Assembly: GCA_030428965.1 (NCBI GenBank)
Contig: JAUIEE010000004.1
Location: 1-35,550, forward strand
DNA from: a bacterium
Lineage (GTDB): Bacteria > Planctomycetota > UBA1135 > GCA-002686595
Length of the DNA: 35,550 nucleotides
Direction of reading: 5' to 3'
The translations under genes and the position numbers were made by a program. Below are positions 16,550 through 25,730 of the stretch, one piece after another (the stretch's first letter is position 1; each line of letters begins with the position of its first letter). The notes below the pieces were generated by a model. The model was not told where the DNA came from, did no database searches, and was given only the letters and a program-made list of their open reading frames with translations.

Positions 16550-18447
16550 CGGCGGCCGTCCCCGGCGCCCCAGCGCTTCTGGAGGGCCTGGACCTTGGAC
16601 ACGAGCCGTTCGAACTCCGCGGCCTGCTCCTTGGCTTGCGTCCCGCGCAGGGTCGGCAAGGCCTGGGCGGCGTAGCCCGTCTCCAGACCCGGTGCCCAGA
16701 GCACGTTGCGATACCAGGGGCGCTTCGGGAGTCCCTGGGGGTCCAGGAGCTCGCGATAGAAGCCGTGTTCGAGGCGGGCGCGAGCGTCTTCTTCGACCGA
16801 GGTTTCCCGGGCGAGCTCGATGGCCTGCTCGAGTTCGCCGAAGACCTGCTTCCAGGCTTCGGCCTGCTCCTCTTCCAGGAAGTCCCGGGGCTGGCCGTCG
16901 CGCTCGAAGGCCAGCTGTCCCATGCCCCGGGCGGCTTCGCGGGCGTCGAAGGCCCGGTGGCCCTTCTCCGCGTACTCGCTCAGCAGGGCGGCCAAGAAGC
17001 GTCCGGCCAGCTCGTGCCCTTCCCAGGTCGGATCGAGGAAGCGATCCATGAACTCGAAGTCATCGAAGCTCGTGTGGTACTGACCCCCCGAGTTTCCCCC
17101 GAAGGAAACGTCCAGGACGGGGAGCCCGAGATGGTGCAGGAAGACGGTGAAGTCCGAGCCGGAGCCGGGCAGTCCTAGTCGCGGAGACTGTTCCCCGAAG
17201 CTTCCGGTCCATTGCTCCCACAGGGAGTTGCCCTGCGGCGTGGGGACAGCCTCCAGCACGGGACGCAGCCCTGCGAGCAGGCCGGGCGTGCCCGACATCC
17301 TGAGCTGCGTGCCGGACACGCAGGCATCGGCGTTGACGTAGGCGATCGCGTTGCGGGTGAGCTCGTCGGCGTTGGCCTCGGCCCACTCGGTGCTTCCGAT
17401 GAGGCCGAACTCCTCGGCGTCCCAGAAGGCCAAGGCGATGCCGTGGGGTGGCTTCCAACCGCCGCGTACCTCGGCACCCAGGTGCTGGGCCGCACGCAGC
17501 AGGGCGACGCTGCCGCTGCCCGCGTCGTGGGCGCCGCGGACCCAGGCGTCGCGGTGGTTGCCCGCCAGGACGTAGTCGGGGCCGGAGCCCAGGCGCGCGA
17601 TCACGTTCACGATCGTGCGCAGGGTGCGCGGGGCATCGATGGTGAGCTCCGCCCGCACGCTCTCTCCGCGTGCGAGGGCGTCCCGAATGGGGCCAGCGTC
17701 GCGCGTGCCGATCGGCGTGCACAGGATGCGGGGCAAGAAAGCGTCGAGCTCTTCGGCAGGCAGGCGAGCCACCTTCTCTCCCGGGTGCGGCGACGGCCAA
17801 CCCGGCGTCGACGGGTCACCGGGCACCTGCGCGATCGAGGAGATCGAGCCGCGCTGGCCGTCCCAGTCCGGTTTCCAGGGACCCTTCGGCCAAACCTCGC
17901 CGCGTTCGGAGCCATCCTCTTCGGCCGGGCTGTAGAGCAAGAGGGCCCGGGCTCCGTGCTCCTGGGCGAGCTCGGCCTTGACCCCGCGGTAGGCTCCCCC
18001 GTAGCTCGCGAGGACGATCTTGCCCGCCGCACGGCCTCCACTCTGGTGCAGCCGTTCGTAGTCGTCCCGCAGACCTCGACCGAGGTCGATCACTTCCCCC
18101 TCGACGTGACCGCTCGCCGACCACGCGCTGTAGAGGGGAACGTCGCCCTCGGGCTGATCGGGGTCGTAGCTGTGGTGACGCCTTTCCCAGCTCTCGGACG
18201 AACCGGTTCCGGCGGCGAACTCGATGGAACGGGGGTAGGTCAAGAGGACCTGCCGGGTGTCGAGCTCGACGTCCCACCCGGCCTCTGCGAGGACTGCGGC
18301 GACCCACTTGGCGCCGCGCATCGATCCCTCGGTGCCGGCCAGGCGCGGGGTTTCACTGAGATCCCGGGACAGAAGTCGGGAAGGAGGGGCGGCCTCCTGG
18401 GCACAGGGCCAGGGACTCAGGGCGAGGAGAAGGAGGCAGGCGTGCAT
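16546..18447 (-). CDS. M28 family metallopeptidase (glutamate carboxypeptidase II-like)
   Basis: Signal peptide MHACLLLLALSPWPCAQ; VLAGNHRDAWVRGAHDAGSGSVALLRAA...WDAEEFGLIGSTEWAE; later SGSDFTVFLHHLGLPVLDVSFGG...YHTSFDDFEF. Confidence 0.92.
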   Translation of the reverse strand: MHACLLLLALSPWPCAQEAAPPSRLLSRDLSETPRLAGTEGSMRGAKWVAAVLAEAGWDVELDTRQVLLTYPRSIEFAAGTGSSESWERRHHSYDPDQPEGDVPLYSAWSASGHVEGEVIDLGRGLRDDYERLHQSGGRAAGKIVLASYGGAYRGVKAELAQEHGARALLLYSPAEEDGSERGEVWPKGPWKPDWDGQRGSISSIAQVPGDPSTPGWPSPHPGEKVARLPAEELDAFLPRILCTPIGTRDAGPIRDALARGESVRAELTIDAPRTLRTIVNVIARLGSGPDYVLAGNHRDAWVRGAHDAGSGSVALLRAAQHLGAEVRGGWKPPHGIALAFWDAEEFGLIGSTEWAEANADELTRNAIAYVNADACVSGTQLRMSGTPGLLAGLRPVLEAVPTPQGNSLWEQWTGSFGEQSPRLGLPGSGSDFTVFLHHLGLPVLDVSFGGNSGGQYHTSFDDFEFMDRFLDPTWEGHELAGRFLAALLSEYAEKGHRAFDAREAARGMGQLAFERDGQPRDFLEEEQAEAWKQVFGELEQAIELARETSVEEDARARLEHGFYRELLDPQGLPKRPWYRNVLWAPGLETGYAAQALPTLRGTQAKEQAAEFERLVSKVQALQKRWGAGDGRR

Positions 18448-18779
18448 GGGGGCGAGGAGGATAGGCGATCGTGCCTGGAGCAGGGAAAGACGGCCTGGAG
18501 GCCTTACCGAGCCCGATCGTTGTATCTCTTTTGTAATCCAGAATGCGCTTTCCTAGCGATTCCCGCTGCCAGGACCGTGAGCTGATCCAACACGAGAAAT
18601 GGAAGAGGAGGAACACATCGGGGGGTTTGAGTCGTTAAGAAACTTACAGGAGGGACGCAGCTCGTTTCCGCGGCTCGATACGGGAACGCGTTCGATCCAA
18701 CCCTTCTTCGCTCTGACGATCGGGGAGAAACCTGGGGGGGCCAGGGTTCTAGTTCACCCCGAGAAGGCAAACGACTCCG

Positions 18780-19256
18780 ATGACCATGCGTGATTCCCGT
18801 GCTCAAGGCCTTGGATCCCAGCTGGGCAAGGGCCCCTGGGCAGAAGGCGCGTCCACGGCCGACGAGGTGGGCGGAACCGCCCCGATGTCCGCTATGGAGT
18901 CCGATGGGGAAGCCCCCATCGTCTGCCTGCTGACGACCCTGCACCCCGAACGCGCGCTCTCCCGAGCCCTGGTGCAGCATCTCGTTCAGGAAATGCCCGA
19001 CATCGTCTTCACCCTGCGTCCGATCGCGAACGTCGCGGTGATCTGGGTGTGCGGCTACGAGAAGGGAGCCGGCGCCGTCATCCGTCGCCTGCGCGCCGAG
19101 AACCCCGAGGCACAGATCGTGGCCACGGGCCGCGACCCGGTCACCTGGCAGCACGAGGTGCTCCAGGCCGGGGCGGACCATGCTTGCGGCTGGCCCATTC
19201 CCTACTCGCGCCTGAACCAGCTCTTCCACGAGCCTCGGCTGCGCACTCTGGGCTAG
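18780..19256 (+). CDS. Hypothetical protein with degenerate response-regulator-receiver-like region
   Basis: APIVCLLTTLHPERALSRALVQHLVQ...AVIWVCGYEKGAGAVIRRLRAENPEAQIVATGRDPVTWQHEVLQAGADHACGWPIPYSRLNQLF follows CheY-like alpha/beta order. Confidence 0.6.
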   Translation: MTMRDSRAQGLGSQLGKGPWAEGASTADEVGGTAPMSAMESDGEAPIVCLLTTLHPERALSRALVQHLVQEMPDIVFTLRPIANVAVIWVCGYEKGAGAVIRRLRAENPEAQIVATGRDPVTWQHEVLQAGADHACGWPIPYSRLNQLFHEPRLRTLG

Positions 19257-19379
19257 GGGCGTTCCCGCTCCGGCCGTCCCCTGACGGCGTTCGGCCAAAC
19301 TCATCGGACCTTTCCCGGTCCTCGCTGGGAGACGAGTTCGGCCTTTGGATGGAGCCATGGGCGACCTAACCTCCCCCGG

Positions 19380-20627
19380 GTGAGCGCCGCTCCTTTCCTG
19401 CTCGACGCGGTCCTGTTCGATCTCGACGGGACCCTGATCGCAACCGACCGCTTCTGGATCCAGGCGGCCCGGACCGGTGCCCGCCGGGCCTTCGAGGAGC
19501 TGGGCATCGAGCGCGCTCTGCCCACCCGCGACGAGTGGATGGGCGTGGTGGGCCATCCGCTCGAGGAAGGCTTCGGAGCCCTGTTTCGGGACCTCTCGAG
19601 CCGCGAGCGCAAGGTCGTGCTGGAGGCCTGCGTGGCGGAGGAAGAGCGCCTCCTGGCCGGAGGGGGAGCCGCCCTGATGCCGGGCACCGTGGAGCTCCTG
19701 GAGGATCTCGAGGCGGCCGGGATCCGGATCGGCGTCGCTTCGAACTGCGCCCAGGGCTACCTCGACCACATGCTCGAACAGCTGGGGCTGGGACGCTGGG
19801 TCGGCGAGGCTCGCTGCCTGGACTCGCCGGGGATCCGCAGCAAGACCGACATGCTGACCGACCTCTTGACCCTGTGGGAAACCCGCCGGGCCGTGATGGT
19901 CGGGGACCGGGCCGGCGATGCCCGGGCGGCGCACGACAACGGTCTGCCCCACGTGCACTGCGCCTTCGGTTTCGCCCAGGAAGAGGTGCAGGCCGAGGCC
20001 ACCATCGAGGATCTCGGGGCCCTGGTCGGTGTGCTCTCGCAGCGGCGCGCTCGCCTGGACCGGCTGCTCGATCGTCTCGGACGGAGCCGCCGTCGCGGAA
20101 CGCGGGTGGTGGGCGTGGCCGGTCCGCCCGCCGCCGGCAAGTCCATCCTGGCGCGGGACCTGCAAGAGATCCTGGAGCAGCGCGGAGCGAGCGTGTGGGT
20201 GGCGAGCACCGACGCCTGGGAGCTCGGCGGGGGGGAACCGTTTCCCTGGCAGGATCTGGAGCGCGAGCTGCTGGATCCCCTGGTCGAGGGACAACCGGTG
20301 CACGTCGAACGCAAGTGGCTGGACCGGCAGAGGGTGCCCCGCGTCCAGGAGCTCTCGGGACGGGGACCCGAGTGGCTTCTCCTCGAAGGAAGCCGCGTGC
20401 TCGAGGCGCGGCTCCAGAGCCGCCTGGAGACCACGGTGGTGCTCGAGGTCTCCGACGCATGCGTCCTGTCCCGGGTCGCCGCGCGCGAGGGGCGCCTCCT
20501 GGGGCCCGAGCCCCTCTCCCAGGTCCGTTCGCGCGAGCTGCCGGCCTACCGGGCCCTGGTCGAAGGTCTCGGACGGGCGGGCGACCGGGTCACGCTGCAC
20601 GGGGAAAACCCCCTGCGCCTGGTCTAG
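19380..20627 (+). CDS. HAD-superfamily phosphatase fused to uridine-kinase-like P-loop domain
   Basis: N-terminal DAVLFDLDGTLIATD, VMVGDRAGDARAAH (HAD motifs); C-terminal VVGVAGPPAAGKSILARDLQEILEQRGASVWVASTDAWELGGG (Walker A, kinase-like). GTG start. Confidence 0.8.
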   Translation: MSAAPFLLDAVLFDLDGTLIATDRFWIQAARTGARRAFEELGIERALPTRDEWMGVVGHPLEEGFGALFRDLSSRERKVVLEACVAEEERLLAGGGAALMPGTVELLEDLEAAGIRIGVASNCAQGYLDHMLEQLGLGRWVGEARCLDSPGIRSKTDMLTDLLTLWETRRAVMVGDRAGDARAAHDNGLPHVHCAFGFAQEEVQAEATIEDLGALVGVLSQRRARLDRLLDRLGRSRRRGTRVVGVAGPPAAGKSILARDLQEILEQRGASVWVASTDAWELGGGEPFPWQDLERELLDPLVEGQPVHVERKWLDRQRVPRVQELSGRGPEWLLLEGSRVLEARLQSRLETTVVLEVSDACVLSRVAAREGRLLGPEPLSQVRSRELPAYRALVEGLGRAGDRVTLHGENPLRLV

Positions 20628-20640
20628 AGGCGAGCCAGCG

Positions 20641-20670
20641 TTGCGTCCGGGCACGGTACCGGGCTAGACT
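20641..20670 (+). promoter_or_regulatory. Candidate sigma70-like promoter (TTGCGT-N18-TAGACT) upstream of rpoZ-like gene
   Basis: -35/-10-like hexamers with 18-bp spacing in the intergenic gap. Confidence 0.35.
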
Positions 20671-20751
20671 GCCGGGCTCGCCAGGCCCCCATGAGGTTGG
20701 GCCGGCTCGGGTCCCGGGTGGACCCCCACTGGCCCCAGCAGCGATCCTCGT

Positions 20752-20961
20752 ATGGACACCACTCTGCCCCAGCGCCTTCAGAAGTCGGTTTCCGGCTCCT
20801 TTCACAAGACCGCCCTCCTGCAAAAGCGGGTTCGGGAGTTGATGCGTGGCGCGGCGCCCCTCATCGAGACCCGCGAGCAGAATCCGATCAAGATCGCCTT
20901 CCTCGAGATGGAACGCGGTTTGATCGAGCTCATCCCGGAAGAAGAAAAGCCGCTCCTCTAA
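20752..20961 (+). CDS. rpoZ: Putative DNA-directed RNA polymerase omega subunit
   Basis: FHKTALLQKRVRELMRGAAPLIETREQNPIKIAFLEMERGLIELIPEE resembles omega subunits (compare IALREIEEGLI in E. coli omega). Confidence 0.65.
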   Translation: MDTTLPQRLQKSVSGSFHKTALLQKRVRELMRGAAPLIETREQNPIKIAFLEMERGLIELIPEEEKPLL

Positions 20962-21019
20962 GTCCACGCCGGCCCGGTGGCCGTGCGCGGGAGACTCTTG
21001 GCCCCTGGGGCGTTCCGCC

Positions 21020-22105
21020 ATGGCTGAACGAAACCGGTCCTTCGCGCGTCGGCCCGAGGCCGTGCTCGCCCGCAAGGGGGGCAAGGTCGAGCTCCTGCGC
21101 TTGCCCGCCCTCCTCTTCGGCTGGGTCGCCGGCGTGCGAGGAAGTCTCTACGACCGGGGCTGGCTGTGGAGCGGACGGCTGGACGTGCCGGTCGTTTCCG
21201 TGGGCAACCTGAGCGCCGGGGGTACCGGCAAGACTCCGATGGTCCTGTGGCTCGTGACCGAGCTCGAAAGGCGCGGCCTGCGGACGGGCATCCTGTCGCG
21301 GGGCTACAAGTCCCGCGGCGCCGAGGCCAACGACGAGGGAGCGATGATCGCCGAGCTGGCCGGTGACGTGCCCCACGTGCAGGACAAGGACCGGGTGCGA
21401 GGTGGACGCGAGCTCGTGCGCCAGGGCGTGGAGGTCATCGTGCTCGACGATGGTTTCCAGCACAGGCGGCTGCGCCGGGACCTGGATCTGGTCTTGATCG
21501 ATGCCACTCGGCCCTGGGGGCTTCCGTCCCCCGACGATGGGAGCTCGCCCGTAAGGGCCCTGATTCCCCGCGGCCTCTTGCGGGAAGCGCCCGAGCGCCT
21601 CTCCCGGGCCCACGCCATGATCCTGACCCGCACCGACCAGCTGGGGGAACAGGCGCTCGAAGCGTTGCGCGAGGAGCTTCGCTACCTGGCTCCGGGCATC
21701 CCCATCCTGGAGGCGGAGCACCGGCCGAGCCTGCTGATCGACGCCCAGGGAGAGCGGCGCATGCCGAGCGCCCTGCGCGGGGCAACGGTCGACCTGGTGA
21801 GCGGCATCGGCAATCCGGAGGCCTTCGAGAGTACGGTGCGCGGGCTGGGAGCCACGGTGCGCTCCCATCGCACGTTTCCCGATCACCACGACTTTCGGGC
21901 CGAGGACTTGGCCGGGCTCGGGAGCTTCCTCACCACCTCCAAGGACGCTCCCAAGCTGCGGGCGCTGGGCATCGACTGCGACGTGCTCGAGGTGCGCTTT
22001 CAGTTCGTGCGGGGAGCGGGAGTCCTGGAGGCCTTGCTGGACGCGCTGCCCCCGGGCAAGGCGCGTCGAGAACGCAGGAACCTGCACGAAGGACTCCATG
22101 GTTGA
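21020..22105 (+). CDS. lpxK: Tetraacyldisaccharide 4'-kinase
   Basis: VVSVGNLSAGGTGKTPMVLWLVTEL, GILSRGYKS, VIVLDDGFQHRRLRRDLDLVLIDATRPWG, FPDHHDF motifs. Confidence 0.95.
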   Translation: MAERNRSFARRPEAVLARKGGKVELLRLPALLFGWVAGVRGSLYDRGWLWSGRLDVPVVSVGNLSAGGTGKTPMVLWLVTELERRGLRTGILSRGYKSRGAEANDEGAMIAELAGDVPHVQDKDRVRGGRELVRQGVEVIVLDDGFQHRRLRRDLDLVLIDATRPWGLPSPDDGSSPVRALIPRGLLREAPERLSRAHAMILTRTDQLGEQALEALREELRYLAPGIPILEAEHRPSLLIDAQGERRMPSALRGATVDLVSGIGNPEAFESTVRGLGATVRSHRTFPDHHDFRAEDLAGLGSFLTTSKDAPKLRALGIDCDVLEVRFQFVRGAGVLEALLDALPPGKARRERRNLHEGLHG

Positions 22106-23150
22106 GACGGTTGAACCCTTGGAGCGTGAAGGGAAGGCGCCCGGCGGCGAACCGTGGCCGGTGCCCTGGCAGCCGGTCCTGGGCAAGGACAACGGGATCG
22201 CCAGCCACCTGCACTACTTCCTTCTGCGCGCTGTCCTGTTCGTCGGAGCCCGCATGCCCCATGGGGTCATGGACGCCTTCGGTTCCGCCCTGGCCCGGGT
22301 GGCCTACCGCCTGCTGCCGTCGCGGCGGAAGGTCGCCGTGGAGTTCCTCGAACAGGCGCTCGGTCCGCTCTCGAAAGAGGAGCGCAGCCGCCGCGTGCGC
22401 CAGGCCTGGCTGCACCTGTTCCGCGTCGTGATCGAGGCCGAACGCTTCTACCGCCGCGTGCCCCTGGACCGGGCCCGGGAGCACTTCGACGTCCACTTCA
22501 CCCCGGACGCCCGACGCGCCCTGGCCACCGAGGGCGGCTGCGTCCTGATCACGGGGCACCTCGGGAACTGGGAGTCCCTCAACGTCCTGGCCGTGGCTCT
22601 CGGGCTGCGCTCGGTCTACGTCGTGGGCAAGCCCCCGAAGAACCGTCCCCTGTCCAAGGCCGTACAGGATCGCCGCGAGCACTACCGCTCGCGCCTCCTG
22701 CCGCGCCGCGGCGCCATGCTCGCCGCCCCCACGATCATCAAGTCCGGCGGAACCCTGGGCCTGGTCGTGGATCAGCGTGCGCGTCTCAAGCCGGTCTACG
22801 CTCCGTTCTTCGGGCGCCGGGCGCGCTGCGACCGCTCCGTGGGCGTTCTGCTGCGGCGCTTCAAGGTGCCCGTCATCCCCATGGCCGCCTACCTGACCGA
22901 CCAGCCGCTGCGCTACCGGGTCGAGTTCGGGGACATCCTGTGGCCCGAGGATCTGGCCGGCAAGGACCCCGTGGATATCGCCGTCCTGATCAACCAGACT
23001 CTCGAGAAGATGATCCTGGCCGATCCCGACCAGTACTTCTGGCTCCACGACCGCTATCGGGGCGGCGAGGATCCCGAGGAGGGAGCCCGCGAAACTGCGG
23101 TCTCGGCTAAGGGAGAGGCGGCCCCAGGTTCGAAGGAAGAAACGCCATGA
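22098..23150 (+). CDS. Lysophospholipid/Kdo2-lipid A acyltransferase family protein (LpxL/HtrB-like)
   Basis: LITGHLGNWESLNVLAVALGL...GGTLGLVVDQRA; overlaps lpxK stop; AAGGA upstream. Confidence 0.88.
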   Translation: MVETVEPLEREGKAPGGEPWPVPWQPVLGKDNGIASHLHYFLLRAVLFVGARMPHGVMDAFGSALARVAYRLLPSRRKVAVEFLEQALGPLSKEERSRRVRQAWLHLFRVVIEAERFYRRVPLDRAREHFDVHFTPDARRALATEGGCVLITGHLGNWESLNVLAVALGLRSVYVVGKPPKNRPLSKAVQDRREHYRSRLLPRRGAMLAAPTIIKSGGTLGLVVDQRARLKPVYAPFFGRRARCDRSVGVLLRRFKVPVIPMAAYLTDQPLRYRVEFGDILWPEDLAGKDPVDIAVLINQTLEKMILADPDQYFWLHDRYRGGEDPEEGARETAVSAKGEAAPGSKEETP

Positions 23151-24100
23151 TCGTCGTAACCGGTGGTGCCGGCTTCATTGGGAGCAACCTGGTCCGTGGG
23201 CTCAACCGCCGCGGCGAGGACGACATTCTGGTCGTCGACGACCTGCAGAACGGAGAGAAGCACCTCGGGCTGAACAGCCTGCGCTTCGCGGACTTCGTCG
23301 ACTACCGCGACTACATCGAGGATCCCGCGCGCTTCGCCCCGGAGCCCCGCGCTGTCCTGCACCAGGGAGCGTGCTCGGACACCATGGAGGCGGACGGCCG
23401 CTACATGATGCGCGTGAACTACGAGTACTCGAAGACGCTGCTCGAGTTCTGCCAGGGCCGCTGCCCGTTCCTGTACGCCTCGTCCGCCTCGGTCTACGGC
23501 GACGGCAGCCGGGGCTTCCGCGAAGAGCCGGCCTGCGAGTACCCGCTCAACGTCTACGCCTTCTCGAAGTTCCTGTTCGACCGCTACGTGCGCACGCGTC
23601 TCGCGGGAAGCTCGACGCCGATCGTCGGACTGCGCTACTTCAACGTCTACGGTCCCCAGGAGAACCACAAGGGGCGCATGGCCTCGGTGGTCTTCAAGTT
23701 CCACGGGCAGATCGAGGGCGGAGAGGGCCTGCAGGTCTTCTCCGGCAGCGGAGACTTCCTGCGCGACTTCGTCCACGTCGACGACGCCGTGCGCATGAAC
23801 CTCTTCTTCCTTGACCACCCCGAGGTGAGCGGCATCTTCAACTGCGGCACCGGCGTGGCGGAGAGCTTCCTGGACCTGGCGCGCCACGTCGCGGCCCAGT
23901 ACGAGGGCGCCGAGATCGTCGAGATCCCCTTTCCCGATTCTCTGCGAGGCAAGTACCAGGCCTTCACCCAGGCCGACCTGACCCAGCTGCGCCAGGCCGG
24001 GTACGAAGAAGCGTTCACGAGCCTCGCCGACGGCGTGGCCCGGTACGTCCGGGTGTTGAAGGACAGCCACGGCTACTACAAGACGCCGGTGACCCCATGA
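23147..24100 (+). CDS. hldD: ADP-L-glycero-D-manno-heptose 6-epimerase
   Basis: MIVVTGGAGFIGSNLVRGLNRRGEDDILVVDDLQNGEKHLGL; LRYFNVYGPQENHKGRMASVVFKF; ATGA overlaps upstream gene. Confidence 0.93.
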   Translation: MIVVTGGAGFIGSNLVRGLNRRGEDDILVVDDLQNGEKHLGLNSLRFADFVDYRDYIEDPARFAPEPRAVLHQGACSDTMEADGRYMMRVNYEYSKTLLEFCQGRCPFLYASSASVYGDGSRGFREEPACEYPLNVYAFSKFLFDRYVRTRLAGSSTPIVGLRYFNVYGPQENHKGRMASVVFKFHGQIEGGEGLQVFSGSGDFLRDFVHVDDAVRMNLFFLDHPEVSGIFNCGTGVAESFLDLARHVAAQYEGAEIVEIPFPDSLRGKYQAFTQADLTQLRQAGYEEAFTSLADGVARYVRVLKDSHGYYKTPVTP

Positions 24101-25584
24101 GAGACCGCGAACTGCTGGCGCAGATCGATGGGCTGGGCCATCCTCGCATCCTGATCGTCGGAGACCTGATCCTCGATCGCTACGTGGCGGGGGACGTCGC
24201 GCGCATCTCGCCCGAGGCGCCCATTCCCGTTCTGGCCGCGCGCCACATCGAGGAGCGGCTGGGGGGCGCGGGGAACGTCGCCGCCAACCTGCGGGCGATG
24301 GAGGCCGAGGTGAGTCTCCTGGGCGTCGTCGGCAAGGACGCCCTCGGGGACCGGCTGCAAGGCCTCCTGGAAGGGATCGGGGTCGATGCCTCCGGACTCC
24401 TGCGCGACGAGCAGCGCCCGACGACGGGCAAGACGCGTTTCACGAGCGGGGGACAGCAGATCCTGCGGGTCGACTGGGAGGACGCCCAGCCGGTGACCCC
24501 CGAGCTGATGGGCGGTCTGGTCGACCACGCCCATTCGGTCATGGGGGAGATGGGGGCGGTGATCCTCTCGGACTACGGCAAGGGCGTGCTGGGCGAGCCC
24601 GTGCTGCAGGGCGTCATCGCCGCGGCCCGCGCGCACGGGGTTCCGGTGCTGGTCGATCCCAAGGGCACCGACTACGGCCGCTACCTCGGGGCGACCCTGG
24701 TCACGCCCAACCGCAAGGAAGCGGAAGAGGCCTTGGGACGCAAGCTGCGGCCCTTCGAGGAGCTGCCCCGGGGAGCGGACGAGTTGATCGAGACGGCCGA
24801 GCTCGACGCGGCCGTCATCACCCTGGGTGCCGACGGCATCTACTACCGCTCCAAGGGCGGAACGCTGGGGGAGAAGACCGGTCGCATCGCGCCCGTGGCC
24901 CGGGCCGTGTTCGACGTGACCGGCGCCGGCGACACGGTCATCTCCCACCTGGCCCTGGCCCTGGCCGCCGGCCTGGGCCTGGAGTCCGCCGTGCGCCTCG
25001 CCAACCAGGCGGCGGGCATCGTGGTCGGTCGCCGCGGAGCCGCGTCCGTGACCAGACGTGAGCTCAAGGCGGCCTTCGGTTCCCGGTCCGGAGGGGCCAG
25101 CCTGATCCTGGAGCGCTCGGAGCTGCCCGAGTTGCTCTCCGAGTGGCGCGCCGAGGGCAAGCGCATCGTCTTCACGAACGGCTGCTTCGACATCGTCCAC
25201 GCGGGGCACATCGACTACCTGCGCACGGCGCGCTCCCGCGGGGATGCCCTGATCGTGGCCCTCAACGACGACGAGAGCGTCCACCGACTGAAGGGGGAAG
25301 GTCGTCCGATCAACAAGATCGCCGACCGCATGCGTGTGCTGGCCGCCCTCGAGATGGTGGATGCGGTGGTGGCCTTCAGCGAGGACACGCCCCTTGCGAT
25401 CGTCGAGGAGATCACCCCCGACGTGCTCGTGAAGGGACAGGACTGGGAAGACAAGGGCGTCGTCGGACGGGAGTGGGTCGAGCAGCACGGGGGCGAGGTC
25501 TACCTGGCACCGCTCCTGCCGGGACGCTCGACCACCGCCATCGCCAATCGCCTGCGGGACGGCGAGGCTTCGAGCACGTCCTAG
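24097..25584 (+). CDS. hldE: Bifunctional heptose-7-phosphate kinase / heptose-1-phosphate adenylyltransferase
   Basis: N-terminal PfkB-like RILIVGDLILDRYVAGDVARISPEAPIPVL...VTGAGDTVISHLALALA; C-terminal VFTNGCFDIVHAGHIDYLRTARSRGDALIVALNDDESV. Confidence 0.95.
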   Translation: MRDRELLAQIDGLGHPRILIVGDLILDRYVAGDVARISPEAPIPVLAARHIEERLGGAGNVAANLRAMEAEVSLLGVVGKDALGDRLQGLLEGIGVDASGLLRDEQRPTTGKTRFTSGGQQILRVDWEDAQPVTPELMGGLVDHAHSVMGEMGAVILSDYGKGVLGEPVLQGVIAAARAHGVPVLVDPKGTDYGRYLGATLVTPNRKEAEEALGRKLRPFEELPRGADELIETAELDAAVITLGADGIYYRSKGGTLGEKTGRIAPVARAVFDVTGAGDTVISHLALALAAGLGLESAVRLANQAAGIVVGRRGAASVTRRELKAAFGSRSGGASLILERSELPELLSEWRAEGKRIVFTNGCFDIVHAGHIDYLRTARSRGDALIVALNDDESVHRLKGEGRPINKIADRMRVLAALEMVDAVVAFSEDTPLAIVEEITPDVLVKGQDWEDKGVVGREWVEQHGGEVYLAPLLPGRSTTAIANRLRDGEASSTS

Positions 25585-25703
25585 GATCTCCCTCCGTTTC
25601 CTCCCCGGCGCGGGCTCGTCGGCCTGCCCGAGCCTCTCGCCGCTGTGTTCTTCGACACCTGGGTCCCGGTGCGGGGATCGTCCCGGGAAAACCCGGCAAG
25701 GGC

Positions 25704-25730
25704 CGAAAAACCCGTCCTTACGGGCTTTTC
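25704..25730. terminator. Candidate bidirectional Rho-independent terminator
   Basis: gaaaaaCCCGTccttACGGGcttttc: GC stem flanked by A-run and T-run, after hldE. Confidence 0.5.

Noticed and set aside
14888-16675. 595-aa plus-strand ORF
   Set aside because: Antisense to a strongly supported ABC exporter; shadow ORF.
18599-18793. 64-aa ORF in the intergenic region, possible upstream ORF
   Set aside because: No recognisable family and overlaps the start of the next gene; too little evidence to call.
18504-20654. 716-aa minus-strand ORF
   Set aside because: Antisense to the pseudo-receiver and HAD-kinase genes; no family motifs.
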